NCBI RefSeq assembly: GCF_000145235.1 | Contig: NC_014391.1 | Location: 1,922,001-1,986,000, forward strand | Reading direction: 5' to 3' | Length of the DNA stretch: 64,000 nucleotides | Origin: Micromonospora aurantiaca ATCC 27029 | Lineage (GTDB): Bacteria > Actinomycetota > Actinomycetes > Mycobacteriales > Micromonosporaceae | Shown here: one piece after another, positions 1 to 8,306 of the stretch | Layout of the letters: each line of letters opens with the position of its first letter | How positions within the stretch are numbered: position 1 is the first letter of the stretch | Notes under the pieces: generated by a model | Seen by the model: the letters and a program-made list of their open reading frames with translations, nothing else | The model's database searches: none | What the model was told of the DNA's origin: nothing | Position numbers and translations under genes: made by a program

Positions 1-369
1 TTCTTCGCCTAGCAGGTCACGGCACGCTGTCTTCAGCTTCTGTTGAGCTTCGGTGACCCGGGCCTCGGCCTGTGTCATGTCTGCTTTGCCCTTGCTGCCT
101 ACGTCCAGGTCGCCGGCCTCCTGCACGGCCAGCACCAACTCCTTGCCGGCGGCGTTTATCGCGGGGTCTGTCGAGCGAGCAGCCCGGGTCGCGACACTGC
201 CATTCAGGATCCAGCCATGGTCATTCTCCTTCAACCGTTGCGCCAGCAAGATGCAGCCGCTGCGGCTGTACTGGTCAGGGCTGGGACGGCTTGCCTCCGG
301 CTTGTCGTCGCTGCAGGCGGAGAGAAAGAGGACGGCACCTAGCAGGCCCGCGGCGAGGAGTCGCTTCAC
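1..369 (-). CDS. Putative secreted lipoprotein, C-terminus cut by window edge
   Basis: Reading the minus strand from a GTG at 369 gives an open frame of 123 codons that runs off the left edge. The start is forced because an in-frame TAA lies four codons upstream. The N-terminus is a lipoprotein signal: VKRLL, a hydrophobic stretch, then a lipobox ending LSAC with Cys at about residue 19. The mature part is hydrophilic, with an alanine- and glutamate-rich likely helical region near residues 90-123. It would be anchored to the outer face of the membrane. Its function is not recognisable. The ribosome site is weak. Confidence 0.7.
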   Translation of the reverse strand, partial: MKRLLAAGLLGAVLFLSACSDDKPEASRPSPDQYSRSGCILLAQRLKENDHGWILNGSVATRAARSTDPAINAAGKELVLAVQEAGDLDVGSKGKADMTQAEARVTEAQQKLKTACRDLLGEE

Positions 370-479
370 CGGCGGAGCTTATCCCAGTGATCATGAGCCA
401 GTGCTCCGCGATGGATGGGCAAGCCTCATGGCTGCTCGCCCAGCGCCGCGCCGGGGCAAACTTGCATCGACGTGCGGCT

Positions 480-610
480 CTAGATCCGCCATGGTGGAGT
501 TGGTAGGATTCGGGCAGTTGAGACCCGAGTCCCACCAGCAGCCATCTGACCAGGGTCTCCTGCGCGGTGTGACCACTTTGGAAATACCGAAGTATCAGCG
601 CGCGCGGCTG
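480..610 (-). repeat. Degenerate copy R1 of a dispersed repeat
   Basis: The reverse complement of about 509-590 carries the core shared with 32.5-32.6, 56.7 and 59.4 kb: a GAGGTCACCG-like start (here diverged), then CAGGAGACCCTGGTCAGATG, then GCTGCTGGTGGGACTCGGGT and CTCA. It is the most diverged of the clear copies. The 370-741 stretch has no supported gene. Confidence 0.5.
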
Positions 611-741
611 GGGTCCGCGGCTGGCAGTTTGCGCTCACGCCGGGGCGGATGCCGACGGACTGGCCGTCTGGTATGACACCAGAGTTGGCCCTGCACGTGC
701 TGGCCGTCAACGGTGCCGTCGGCTGGTCATATCCTCGCTAG

Positions 742-1194
742 ATGAGGGACGAGGAGACCGCGGAGCTTGTCATCGATCGCCTGCTCCGAGCGTTGGCGGC
801 GCAACTTCACACGTCGGGGAGTCCGTCCCTGGCGGCCGGTGCGGTCGAGGCGCTCGCCGACTTGAGCGGAGCCCAGGCCGATGTCGTCTTCGGCCAGGCG
901 GGTCATCTGGTGCACTACGGCGCGGACACCGAACCGCTGAAGGCTCTGATCGGTGCGATCACGGCCGTCCAACGCGATGAGGCTCCGGCAGATGCCGTGG
1001 TCAAGCCGGGTGACGAGGTGCGACTCGTGGGCGAGGTGCCAGAGAGCCTTGCCGACTATGACGAGACGTGGCTCCGCGAGACTACGTTCGTCGTCCGCTA
1101 CGTCGGTAGGGACGCGATGGTCGGCCTGCAGCCGGACCTGATCGAGGATTACGTGATCGCGACGGTGCCGGCCGCCGGCGTGCAGCCTTTGTGA
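742..1194 (+). CDS. Hypothetical protein, 150 aa
   Basis: The ATG-initiated frame has consistently G/C third codon positions and a balanced soluble composition. It begins MRDEETAELVIDRLLRALAA, a likely amphipathic helix, and ends in a beta-rich segment. There is no signal peptide, membrane segment or recognised motif. The opposite strand is also open over this stretch but has an arginine- and histidine-skewed composition typical of a shadow frame, so the plus frame is preferred. Function unknown. Confidence 0.5.
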   Translation: MRDEETAELVIDRLLRALAAQLHTSGSPSLAAGAVEALADLSGAQADVVFGQAGHLVHYGADTEPLKALIGAITAVQRDEAPADAVVKPGDEVRLVGEVPESLADYDETWLRETTFVVRYVGRDAMVGLQPDLIEDYVIATVPAAGVQPL

Positions 1195-1383
1195 AGGGAG
1201 AGCATTCCGTAGCATCGCCGTATCCTCACCGGGACGGCTGTCGTCCATGCGCCCGGTGATACTTCGGCGACAACCTTGATGCCGGACACGCCGACGACGG
1301 CGACGTATGCCGGCTCATGCCTCAGACGACGCGCTACGCAGTGCCGCCACAATCCGATCGAGCGTGCTCTCGGTCGCACCGAG

Positions 1384-1965
1384 TTAGCGCACATTCGACG
1401 TCTCGATGATGGTGGTTGTTCCTACGGTGGGCCGGCCCTCGTGCATGGTGATCGTCATGCCCGGCTGCAGGTGCCTCCAGAGGGCTGGGGACAGCGGGCC
1501 AAGGCGGACGGACCCGGTGGCGGCCGGCGGCATCGTCGGTGCTGACTCCACCCAGATGCGTGCCACGAGCATATCGGGGTCGCCCGCGGCCGTGCGCCTG
1601 CCGATATCCCACAGCGGTCGGAGGATGCCCTTGCCCGGGATCGGCGTTTGTCGGCCACCTTCGGCGGGCGACAGGAGCCGCAACTCGGCGCGGACGATCC
1701 CGTGGATGCTCTCCCACCGACCCCAGCGGCACCATGCCGCGGCATCAGAAAGCCCCATCAGTTCGGCGCTGTCGATCAGCAGATCCCACCAAGCGACCGG
1801 TGGTCGCCAACCCGAGCCGAGGTCCTCCGCAAGGAGGTCGAGCGCGACCTCCCACTCGTCGTGGTGGGGGTACTCGCGGACGTCCACCCTCGTCACGCCG
1901 GCCTCGTTGACGACATCAGCCGGGACCATGGCCGCAGCCCGGGCGAGTAGTTCGGCAACATCCAC
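1384..1965 (-). CDS. Hypothetical protein, 193 aa, start abuts an IS end
   Basis: A GTG at 1965 opens a frame beginning VDVAELLARAAAMVPADVV. The N-terminal half, with an EYPHHDEWEVALDLLAEDL stretch, recalls small contact-dependent-type immunity proteins. The C-terminal half (about residues 125-193) looks like a small beta-barrel with a G-PLSP-LWRHLQPGMTI segment, somewhat like EF-Tu barrel-type domains. IS5-like copy 1 begins at 1977, only 12 bases upstream of the start. Its promoter has therefore probably been separated from it, or its true N-terminus removed. Family assignment is tentative. Confidence 0.55.
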   Translation of the reverse strand: MDVAELLARAAAMVPADVVNEAGVTRVDVREYPHHDEWEVALDLLAEDLGSGWRPPVAWWDLLIDSAELMGLSDAAAWCRWGRWESIHGIVRAELRLLSPAEGGRQTPIPGKGILRPLWDIGRRTAAGDPDMLVARIWVESAPTMPPAATGSVRLGPLSPALWRHLQPGMTITMHEGRPTVGTTTIIETSNVR

Positions 1966-1976
1966 CTGCGGATTAT

Positions 1977-2893
1977 TGAGCCATTTTCATCGTGATGGTG
2001 CAGGTCACGGGTGGCGGGTGAGGCCCGGTGTCTACAAAGGACGAGGCTCCTGGTAAGGCAGCAGTCGACCAAGATCCGATGCCGTAACGGGAGCCTCGCC
2101 ATGCTGTCTTACCCTGCCGCGATTCCGCTGTCCACCCGGACCCTGAACCACCTCGCCGGCCTCATCCGCAGGCACCGTCACCAGCACCGATCCCGCTGGC
2201 GACGGCTCGGGCCCGGCCGTCAGGCGCTGCTCGCCCTGGCCCACCTGCGCAACGGTGACACCTACACCCGGCTGGCCGGCGGGTTCGAGATCGGCGTGGC
2301 GACCGCCTGGCGGTACGTCCGCGAGGCCGTCGACCTCCTCGCCGCAGCCGCCGACGACCTGTCCGCCGCCATGCGCAGGATCCGCCGCCTGGCCTATGTC
2401 GTCCTCGACGGCACCCTCATCCCGATGGACCGCGTCGCGGGCCAGAAGCCCTACTACTCCGGCAAACACCGCCGTCATGGCATGAACGTGCAGGTCATCG
2501 CCGACCCGGCCGGTCGGCTCGTCTGGGCCTCGCCCGCGCTCCCCGGCTCCGTCCACGACCTGACCGCTGCCCGCGCGCGCGACCTGATCCAAGCGTTGAG
2601 TAGGGACAACGTGATGACCTTCGTCGACAAGGCGTACCAAGGCGCGGGCGGCAGCATCCGGACACCGTTCAAACGCCACCGATACCGGCAGCGGCTGTCA
2701 CGAGGGCAGAAGGCCGTGAACCGTGCCCACGCCCGGATCCGCGCCATCGGCGAACGCGCCAACGCCACCCTCAAGGGCTGGAAGATCCTGACCAAACTGC
2801 ACTGCTGCCCCCGCCGCGCCACCGCGATCGTGCGGGCCACCCTCGTCCTTCACCACGTCGAAGCCAAGCGTCACGCAGGATGAAACTGCTCAC
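1977..2893 (+). mobile_element. IS5-like insertion sequence, copy 1 (diverged)
   Basis: The left end TGAGCCATTTTCATC at 1977-1991 is identical to the terminal repeat of copies 2 and 3. The right end at 2880-2893 (GATGAAACTGCTCA) is an imperfect inverse of it. Length is about 917 bp with one transposase gene. The nucleotide sequence is clearly diverged from the other two copies, so this is an older or separately acquired relative. A target duplication could not be resolved. Confidence 0.75.
2101..2883 (+). CDS. IS5-family DDE transposase (copy 1)
   Basis: This 260-aa transposase starts at an ATG, and the same frame is open upstream to 2011. It has an N-terminal helix-turn-helix-like segment (NGDTYTRLAGGFEIGVATAW). 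The DDE catalytic core follows: LDGTLIPMDR supplies the first Asp, FVDKAYQGAG the second region, and the C-terminal ERANATLKGWKIL the Glu region. It resembles the DDE_Tnp_4-type group within IS5. Length and core residues look intact, so it may still be active, although one terminal repeat is imperfect. Confidence 0.8.
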   Translation: MLSYPAAIPLSTRTLNHLAGLIRRHRHQHRSRWRRLGPGRQALLALAHLRNGDTYTRLAGGFEIGVATAWRYVREAVDLLAAAADDLSAAMRRIRRLAYVVLDGTLIPMDRVAGQKPYYSGKHRRHGMNVQVIADPAGRLVWASPALPGSVHDLTAARARDLIQALSRDNVMTFVDKAYQGAGGSIRTPFKRHRYRQRLSRGQKAVNRAHARIRAIGERANATLKGWKILTKLHCCPRRATAIVRATLVLHHVEAKRHAG

Positions 2894-3074
2894 TGTCGCG
2901 ACCGTGCGTCGCACCGTTCGGGCCAGCCGCCCGTGGAAGCGACGCCGACCGCATGAACGAGGGCGGCCAGGTTATAGGTCGTCAGGATCTGCGCCTGCTC
3001 GATCACCGTGCCGTTGGCCTCCACCGACCAGTGCCCGCAGGCCTCGTCGGCCTGGGTGGTCGTATGCTGCTGCC

Positions 3075-3394
3075 ATGTGGAGTGAGTCCGATAACCATGG
3101 CTTCGTAAACGAGCAGGACTATCTGCGGTCGCTCAAGAAAGACGACAGCTACACCTTCACGTATCAGTTCGAATACATCGTCAAGAACCACGGGAACGAC
3201 AACTACGACATCGGCACTGCGAACATGGTTGTCCGCGTCGAGTGGAACAACTCTGAGGCGGGATACACCATCGCCTATGATGTCCCCGAGTTGTACAAGA
3301 TCGATCCCGCCGAGGGAAACAGTGACGCTGAGGGCTTCTACGAGTCTGACGTGTACTGGCGATTGATGGACGACCTCGGGAGTAAGTTCAGGAC
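3075..3394 (+). pseudogene. 5' part of a hypothetical gene, truncated and fused to an IS3 remnant
   Basis: From ATG 3075 the frame encodes about 106 acidic, aromatic-rich residues (MWSESDNHGFVNEQDYLRSL onward) with unusually balanced codon use for the region. At about 3390 the same frame passes without a stop into an IS3 transposase C-terminal sequence (FRTLKCRPDFPDGFG), so the native C-terminus is missing. Function unknown. The 2894-3074 stretch upstream holds no supported gene; its minus strand carries a short coding-like fragment. Confidence 0.5.
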
Positions 3395-3652
3395 GCTGAA
3401 GTGCCGGCCGGACTTCCCCGACGGTTTTGGATCCATCCAGGATGCCCGAGCCCACTGCCGGGCCTTTTTCACCTGGTACGACACGATCCACCGGCACTCA
3501 GGCATCGGCTGGCACACCCCGAACGACGTCCACACGGCCACGCCGAGCGGGTGCGCGAGGTCCTGGCCGCCGCCTACGCCCGCAACCCCGAGCGGTTCGT
3601 ACGCGCCATCCCACAACCGCCCGCTCTGCCCGAAGCCGCGCGGAGCAACTAG
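3390..3652 (+). pseudogene. IS3-family transposase (orfB) C-terminal remnant, frameshifted
   Basis: Residues FRTLKCRPDFPDGFG, then RAHCRAFFTWY and HRHSGIGWHTPNDVH, match the end of the integrase core of IS3 orfB proteins and parallel the intact orfB at 29.0-30.0 kb. A frameshift near 3535 moves the tail (GHAERVREVLAAAYARNPERF) into another frame, ending at 3652. No IS ends are recognisable, so this is debris of a former insertion. Confidence 0.75.
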
Positions 3653-3854
3653 GCCCAGGAGAACATGGCTCACTCAACGGGTCCTGAACTATTCGCCCCC
3701 GAACTGGTTGATATCTTTTGTTCCCCGGCACCCGCCGTGGATATGCGGACCTGATGTTGCAGTTGGTACCGTCTGCCCGGGCCATCTCGACAGGTTCGTC
3801 TGGGTATGGCCAGCCCCGCCAAGCGGCAAACCGCTGCTTATCTGCCTGTAGCGT

Positions 3855-4877
3855 TCAGAACAGCACCCGGTAGCTCGACGGCCCCCGATCGCCCTCGGCC
3901 TTCCGCAAGTTACGGCTGACGATCATGCGCTTCAACCATCGGTCGCTGCCGTCATACCGAGAGCGGAACGCTTTTCTCCCGTGCACGGCTCGGTAGTTGT
4001 CGACAACCAGGAGGGTCCCACGCTCTACGACAACCGACTGCTGGTGCCGCTTCAGTTCCGCCATAAGAGCGTCGAGCGCCCTCTCAGCTTCCACGTCGCC
4101 CTCAGCACAGCGCATGAACGGCCGGTCGATCCGCAGGTACGGATTGAGTCGGTCACCGAAGAGGACTGCGACCGCCTCCGGAGCCCGCTGGAGCTCCAAG
4201 GCCCGCGCGAGCGCCGGATGGTCCGGGTGCCGGCGCTGCAACTGCCGCACGTGCTCGTCGTCGGGGAATATGTGGAAGCGTGGCTGTGACAGCACGCTCC
4301 GAACCGCGTCGGAAAGCTCCACGTCGCCGATGGAGGCCAAGTACGTCGGGACCTCGTCGTTGTTGCGGACACCAAAGAGCATCAGGTAGTCACAGCGTGC
4401 GGGGTGGAAGCCGTCCTCGGTGTGGAACTCCAGTAGCACCTCGCTGCTGTGCCCGTTCTGCCGTCGCTCGTCGCCTCGGATCGGGACGATGTTTTGGATC
4501 ATGGAAGCGTTCTGCAGGGTCGACCATGTGAACGGATCCCCCAGTGCCAAGCCGCACATCGCGATGAAGATGTCGTGGTTGAGGACCGGGCGGTCGAGAA
4601 GTGCCTCCTCCCACGTCGGCGGGGTCAGACCAACCTGGTCCTCCGGCACAGGGAAACCTTTGACCAAGCAAGCCGCGGCCGCCTCTGTCCGGCGAAACCA
4701 CTCCAGGAACCGGCGTACTCCCTCAGGAAGATGCAGGTGAAGGTCCCAGTGCTTGTCGCAGAAGCGCGGGTCGGTCGGCGGGATCGGCTCGTCGCACAAC
4801 ATGCGCGAGTACCCAACGATCTCATCGATCTCGGCCGACGACAGCGTGTACTGAGCGATCCTGTCCAGGGTCTTCAT
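3855..4877 (-). CDS. Fe(II)/2-oxoglutarate amino acid beta-hydroxylase, VioC/AsnO-like
   Basis: This 340-aa TauD/clavaminate-synthase-type oxygenase probably hydroxylates the side chain of a free amino acid at C-beta, as VioC (Arg) and AsnO (Asn) do. The metal motif is HTEDGFHPAR, continuing DYLMLFGVRNND, near residue 150. The distal His lies in YRAVHGRKAF, and the 2-oxoglutarate-binding Arg in DRWLKRMIVSRNL near residue 315. It is the last gene of the leftward operon, 36 bases after the thioesterase. The substrate cannot be read by eye; Arg or Asn is favoured by family. The protein looks complete. Confidence 0.85.
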   Translation of the reverse strand: MKTLDRIAQYTLSSAEIDEIVGYSRMLCDEPIPPTDPRFCDKHWDLHLHLPEGVRRFLEWFRRTEAAAACLVKGFPVPEDQVGLTPPTWEEALLDRPVLNHDIFIAMCGLALGDPFTWSTLQNASMIQNIVPIRGDERRQNGHSSEVLLEFHTEDGFHPARCDYLMLFGVRNNDEVPTYLASIGDVELSDAVRSVLSQPRFHIFPDDEHVRQLQRRHPDHPALARALELQRAPEAVAVLFGDRLNPYLRIDRPFMRCAEGDVEAERALDALMAELKRHQQSVVVERGTLLVVDNYRAVHGRKAFRSRYDGSDRWLKRMIVSRNLRKAEGDRGPSSYRVLF

Positions 4878-4913
4878 AGCTTGACTTCATTGCCTTCCGG
4901 ATCTGGGTGCATT

Positions 4914-5768
4914 TCAGGGAGGGGGCGGGCACCGGACCACGTGGGGTGGTTGGTCTTCGGAGATCACGCTCGACATGAGTCGCAGCACCGATTCCCTGTA
5001 CTCATTGATGTAGAAGTGCCCGCCCGTAAACCGGTGGAATGTCGGCGGCCTAGTCGTCAGACTCGACCAAGCCTCGAACCGGTCGATCGAGACAAGGTCG
5101 TCGGTGGCATAGAGGACGTGGGTCGCGCAGGCGAGGGGCTCGTCTGGCCGGTAGACGTAAGACTCAACCATCTCGTGGTCGGCCCGCAGGTACGGCAGGA
5201 CGATCCCGGCCAATTCCTGGTCCTGCAACACTTCGGCGGGCATCCCCCCGTGGCGGCTCGCCACCGTTTCGAGGAATTCGCTGTCGGGCAAATGGTGGAT
5301 GGGCGCTTCCGGGCGGGCAAGGTGCGGTGCCGGGCAGGCCGAGACCCAAAGCCAATCCGGGCCAGGACGTCCCTGCCGCCTGAGCACGCGGGCCACCTCA
5401 AAGGCGACCAACCCACCCATGCTGTGCCCGAACAGCCCGAACGGCGGCACGAAGTCGACCCCGTCGAGGAGGGCTGCCACCATCTCGTCCAGTCGGCGGT
5501 ACGGCTTCTCCCGCAGGCGAGTGCCACGGCCGGGGTAGCGAACGCCCCAAATCTCGATGTCCTGCCCGGGCGGCGACCAACGACCAAACTCGCTGCCGCT
5601 GCCACCGGCATGCGACAGACAGTAGATCCGACTGGCGGCCGCCGGCGTCGATCTGCCGCATACCAGCCACCGCTCGGCACTCGCTAGCCGGCGCGTGCCG
5701 ACCGACGACACCCCTGGTAGAACCGGCCGGTATCGATTGATCTGAGGCGAACCTTGAGTGTCATCCAT
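4914..5768 (-). CDS. Type II thioesterase (alpha/beta hydrolase)
   Basis: This stand-alone thioesterase of the GrsT type hydrolyses acyl or aminoacyl groups from carrier proteins. It either edits mis-loaded carriers or, as shown for similar enzymes in nikkomycin-type pathways, releases a finished hydroxy-amino acid. The nucleophile elbow is FGLFGHSMGGLVAFE (Ser near residue 160), the Asp lies in YATDDLVS, and the His in FTGGHFYINEY. An extra 40 or so residues precede the usual start (IYCLSHAGGSGSEF). The gene lies between the ATP-grasp gene (18-base gap) and the hydroxylase. Its ribosome site is weak, suggesting coupling to upstream translation. Confidence 0.88.
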   Translation of the reverse strand: MDDTQGSPQINRYRPVLPGVSSVGTRRLASAERWLVCGRSTPAAASRIYCLSHAGGSGSEFGRWSPPGQDIEIWGVRYPGRGTRLREKPYRRLDEMVAALLDGVDFVPPFGLFGHSMGGLVAFEVARVLRRQGRPGPDWLWVSACPAPHLARPEAPIHHLPDSEFLETVASRHGGMPAEVLQDQELAGIVLPYLRADHEMVESYVYRPDEPLACATHVLYATDDLVSIDRFEAWSSLTTRPPTFHRFTGGHFYINEYRESVLRLMSSVISEDQPPHVVRCPPPP

Positions 5769-5786
5769 CGGGCTGTTCCGTGAAGG

Positions 5787-7037
5787 TCACCATGCGGCGC
5801 CGGGCGAAAAGGTTACGTCCAGGGTTTTGTGGATGTCCCGCCGCAGCCGGGCCAGTGCCGGGTGCCCGTGGATCCGGCCGAATACCGTGCAAAGCTGGCT
5901 CACCGAGCCGTCGCGCCAGTCGACGATCGATCCCGGACGGGCAACGGCGACCACACGGTCGATCCCCTCGAGGGCGCGGACTGCATCGAGCCCTCCGATC
6001 GATTCGACCCTCACCCTCTCCAGCGGGGATAGGAGGCTCATCTCGAAGACCACCTCCTCCGACTTGTCGGGACAGTCGGGCTGCGGTCGGTAGTTGAGTG
6101 CGATCTGAAGGGCGATGGTGATCGGGTTCAGCGCGCCTGCCTTGCGGACAATGTCGGCGGTGCCGCCGCCCAAGCGGCCGTTGATCTCGATGATCCGCGG
6201 ACCCGTCGCGGTGAACTTGACCTCCGTGTGGGTTACCCCGTCGCGCACGCCGACCGCGGTGAGCGCAGCCGCGACCAGGCTTCGGACCTGTTGGCGGGCA
6301 GGCTCGTCGAGGGTGGACGGGAAGAAGTCGCCCGTCTCACGAAACGGCTCGGCCAGCGGAAACTTTCCGAGGGTGACGATGTGCTGATGGTCGCCATCGA
6401 AACTGGCGTACTCCACCGAGACGTGGTCACCCCACCCTTCGCCCGTCCACCGCCGGTCGCCCACCAGCAGCTCCTCGACGACGAAGTCCTCTGAGAGGTC
6501 GATGGAGCGGGCGAGGTTATGCCAGTCCTCGGCGGAGTCGAGACGAAAGGTATCCCGGCTGTGCGTGCCAGTTGACGGCTTCAGCACGGCCGGGAAGCCG
6601 ATCTCATCGAGCGCGGCGGTGGCCTCCTCCACGGAGCGGACGAGACGAAACGCCAGGCCGTCCACGCCGGCGCTGGCGAGGGCCTCCCGCTGCAGCGACT
6701 TGCGGGTCAGCCGGTCCAGGGTGGCGAGATCGTGGCCGCGCAGGGAGAGCCGCTCTCCGAGCTGGCAGGTCAGTCGTAGCGCGTACTCGCTGAAGGTAAC
6801 AATGCCGGCCGGCCGTCGCTCACGCAGCATATCGGCGAGCTCGTCCACGGTACGGCCAGTGGCGTCGAGACCGTCGGCGAGTTCCCGGATGAACTCTACG
6901 CCGGGTGCCGCCTCAGGTCGGCTGCGGTCGTACAGGAAGAGAACATCGCAGGTGCCAGCGGCCGCCGACAGGATTTCCAGTGGCGTCGCCGCGCCGATGT
7001 CGTACACGACGACAACCGTCGGCAGCACGTCCGTCAT
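5787..7037 (-). CDS. ATP-grasp ligase (amino acid/peptide ligase type), 416 aa
   Basis: ATP-grasp enzymes activate a carboxylate as acyl-phosphate and join it to an amine. The start chosen is ATG 7037 because GGGAGGTAG lies seven bases upstream and the ATG overlaps the upstream stop as ATGA. The N-terminus begins MTDVLPTVVVVYDIG. The grasp core includes GFPAVLKPSTGTHSRDT (ATP-binding Lys) and, near the C-terminus, the metal-binding EINGRLGGGTADIV. This architecture is that of carnosine-synthase- or BacD-like L-amino acid ligases rather than D-Ala ligases. It could form an amide bond in the cluster product. A decayed second ATP-grasp gene lies at 25.6-26.1 kb. Confidence 0.85.
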   Translation of the reverse strand: MTDVLPTVVVVYDIGAATPLEILSAAAGTCDVLFLYDRSRPEAAPGVEFIRELADGLDATGRTVDELADMLRERRPAGIVTFSEYALRLTCQLGERLSLRGHDLATLDRLTRKSLQREALASAGVDGLAFRLVRSVEEATAALDEIGFPAVLKPSTGTHSRDTFRLDSAEDWHNLARSIDLSEDFVVEELLVGDRRWTGEGWGDHVSVEYASFDGDHQHIVTLGKFPLAEPFRETGDFFPSTLDEPARQQVRSLVAAALTAVGVRDGVTHTEVKFTATGPRIIEINGRLGGGTADIVRKAGALNPITIALQIALNYRPQPDCPDKSEEVVFEMSLLSPLERVRVESIGGLDAVRALEGIDRVVAVARPGSIVDWRDGSVSQLCTVFGRIHGHPALARLRRDIHKTLDVTFSPGAAW

Positions 7038-7303
7038 GCCACTACCTCCCGGCCGCCGGACAGCTTCGCGGTCAAATTGTCCCCTGTCAGCGGCAGCAGC
7101 GAGTCCTGCACGTGATGCACGGCAAGTAAGTGCGTGTGCGTAGAGAGCGGGTCGCCAGTTGGTGAGACATCGTCGAGCACGAACCTGACAATGCCGAAAC
7201 GCCTGAATGTGGCAGGGGGAAATGACTGAATTGAATGAACGCAATCAGCCACGTTCAACTTGGCGACGATGCGATCCCCCGCATGCTTCAATTCTGTCTC
7301 CAT
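7034..7303 (-). CDS. 89-aa protein of unknown function, first gene of the leftward operon
   Basis: The ATG at 7303 has a GGGGAA ribosome site about seven bases upstream, and its stop overlaps the ATP-grasp start as ATGA, so the two are translationally coupled. The protein (METELKHAGDRIVAKLNVAD onward) has a histidine-rich middle (THTHLLAVHHVQDSLL) and a C-terminus ending SGGREVVA. There is no signal peptide, carrier Ser motif or clear leader/core pattern. It may be a partner or substrate of the ligase, or a small enzyme. The coupling supports it being a real gene. Confidence 0.6.
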   Translation of the reverse strand: METELKHAGDRIVAKLNVADCVHSIQSFPPATFRRFGIVRFVLDDVSPTGDPLSTHTHLLAVHHVQDSLLPLTGDNLTAKLSGGREVVA

Positions 7304-7385
7304 AACTTGTTCCCCGTTACAGCGACGTCCTCGTCGATCACTCGCCCATCTGCTGCTGCATGACTGAGGACAGTGCTAGCGAGCG

Positions 7386-7414
7386 AACATAGCCGGTACC
7401 TGCTGCGTCGTCAA
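7386..7414 (-). promoter_or_regulatory. Sigma-70-type promoter for the leftward biosynthetic operon
   Basis: On the minus strand TTGACG (7414-7409) and TATGTT (7391-7386) are separated by exactly 17 bases. It lies about 80 bases upstream of the first gene of the leftward operon. Confidence 0.55.
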
Positions 7415-7529
7415 CCACCAACCATCAGCGGCGGAGAGGGGTCTTATCGTCCTAAGTCGGGCTGAGAGCACCAGGCGTACGAAGTGGACAAATGAACCTC
7501 TATGTGTCCTCTCTAGTCCATACGAGTGG

Positions 7530-7558
7530 TTGACAGGCGGTGGGGGTGTCCGTAGGTT
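7530..7558 (+). promoter_or_regulatory. Sigma-70-type promoter reading right
   Basis: TTGACA at 7530-7535 and TAGGTT at 7553-7558 are separated by 17 bases. It diverges from the leftward promoter 116 bases away. The nearest rightward genes are a doubtful 58-codon frame at 7597 and the MFS gene at 8307, so the transcript may carry a long leader. Confidence 0.55.
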
Positions 7559-7596
7559 GATGCGCCGAACAGGCCAGAAGGCAAGCGGGGGTTTCC

Positions 7597-7773
7597 ATGG
7601 CTATGTCCAGGCGCGCCGGTCATGCGGAGGAGGATTCGTCAAATTCTCCCACCGGTGATCGCATTTCAATTCGGTTTCCTCGTGCCAGTGCTCGAATCAC
7701 CGGCGTCCGCCGCGTCCTCGTCGGTGTCGAAAGCTGCGCCGCCTCGAGGCATGGCATCGACCACTATGGGTAG
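7597..7773 (+). CDS. Possible 58-aa small protein or truncated gene downstream of a strong promoter
   Basis: ATG 7597 lies about 40 bases after the consensus promoter and opens 58 codons (MAMSRRAGHAEEDSSNSPTG onward). Codon bias is weak and the end overlaps a decayed gene on the other strand. It may be a truncated regulator start or chance. It is listed only because of its position. Confidence 0.2.
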   Translation: MAMSRRAGHAEEDSSNSPTGDRISIRFPRASARITGVRRVLVGVESCAASRHGIDHYG

Positions 7774-8130
7774 GTCAACCGCCATCCAGGCCAACTGAAA
7801 CCCTTCCGTGCGATTACATCGGAAAGTAGCACTAAGACCATGGCCGTGCTCGATGTGAATACCTGCAAGGCGGGTGTGGAGTTGGCCGAGACCGTTGTTG
7901 CCATAGAGGACAACTGCGGGCAACTGTTCGCGCTCGGCCAGCCTGGCTTGCCGGCTTCGGCCGGGGCACCACGGCACGACATTGGGGTGCGTGCCCGTCA
8001 CCACGTCACGGGTGCCAAGGCTGGGCCAGGCCGCGTTGTAGTACCCCCAATCGGCCAGCCAAACGCTGATGTTCGGCAGGCGTTCGACGCCCCTGGGGAG
8101 ACCGGGGTGCAGTTGGGCCCGTAAGCATCC
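7666..8130 (-). pseudogene. Decayed gene for a probable secreted protein
   Basis: The minus strand encodes a coding-like run in one frame: PNISVWLADWGYYNAAWP, then DVVTGTHPNVVPW, then PAVVLYGNNGLGQLHTR and NRTEGFQLAWMAVDLP, ending at 7666. There is no plausible start upstream, and the region before about 8130 loses coding character. The WG-YY and NGLGQL segments suggest an extracellular or glycan-related protein, but the family is not identified. It occupies most of the 1-kb space between the divergent promoters and the MFS gene. Confidence 0.4.
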
Positions 8131-8306
8131 CCCCCCGGCAATGCCGCAGCCTCTGTATAGCGGCCACAGGCTCGGGATCCACAGCGGTCTGGATGACGAA
8201 AGGGACCGCCCGTCCCGTTCGCCAGGACACGCTAAGACCCATCATTTTCCATGGCACCGGGGCGGTCAGGCGAAGATGCCCGACAGCTCGTCGAGAGGAA
8301 TGTCTG

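Noticed and set aside
727..1248. Long minus-strand open frame opposite the 150-aa gene
   Set aside because: Its Arg/His/Asp-skewed composition is that of a frame complementary to a GC-rich gene; the plus frame has better third-position bias and a clean start.
7034..7303. 89-aa protein as a classic graspetide precursor
   Set aside because: No repeated Thr/Glu/Asp core or conserved leader motif is visible, and the ATP-grasp enzyme looks like an amino acid ligase. It is kept only as an open question.
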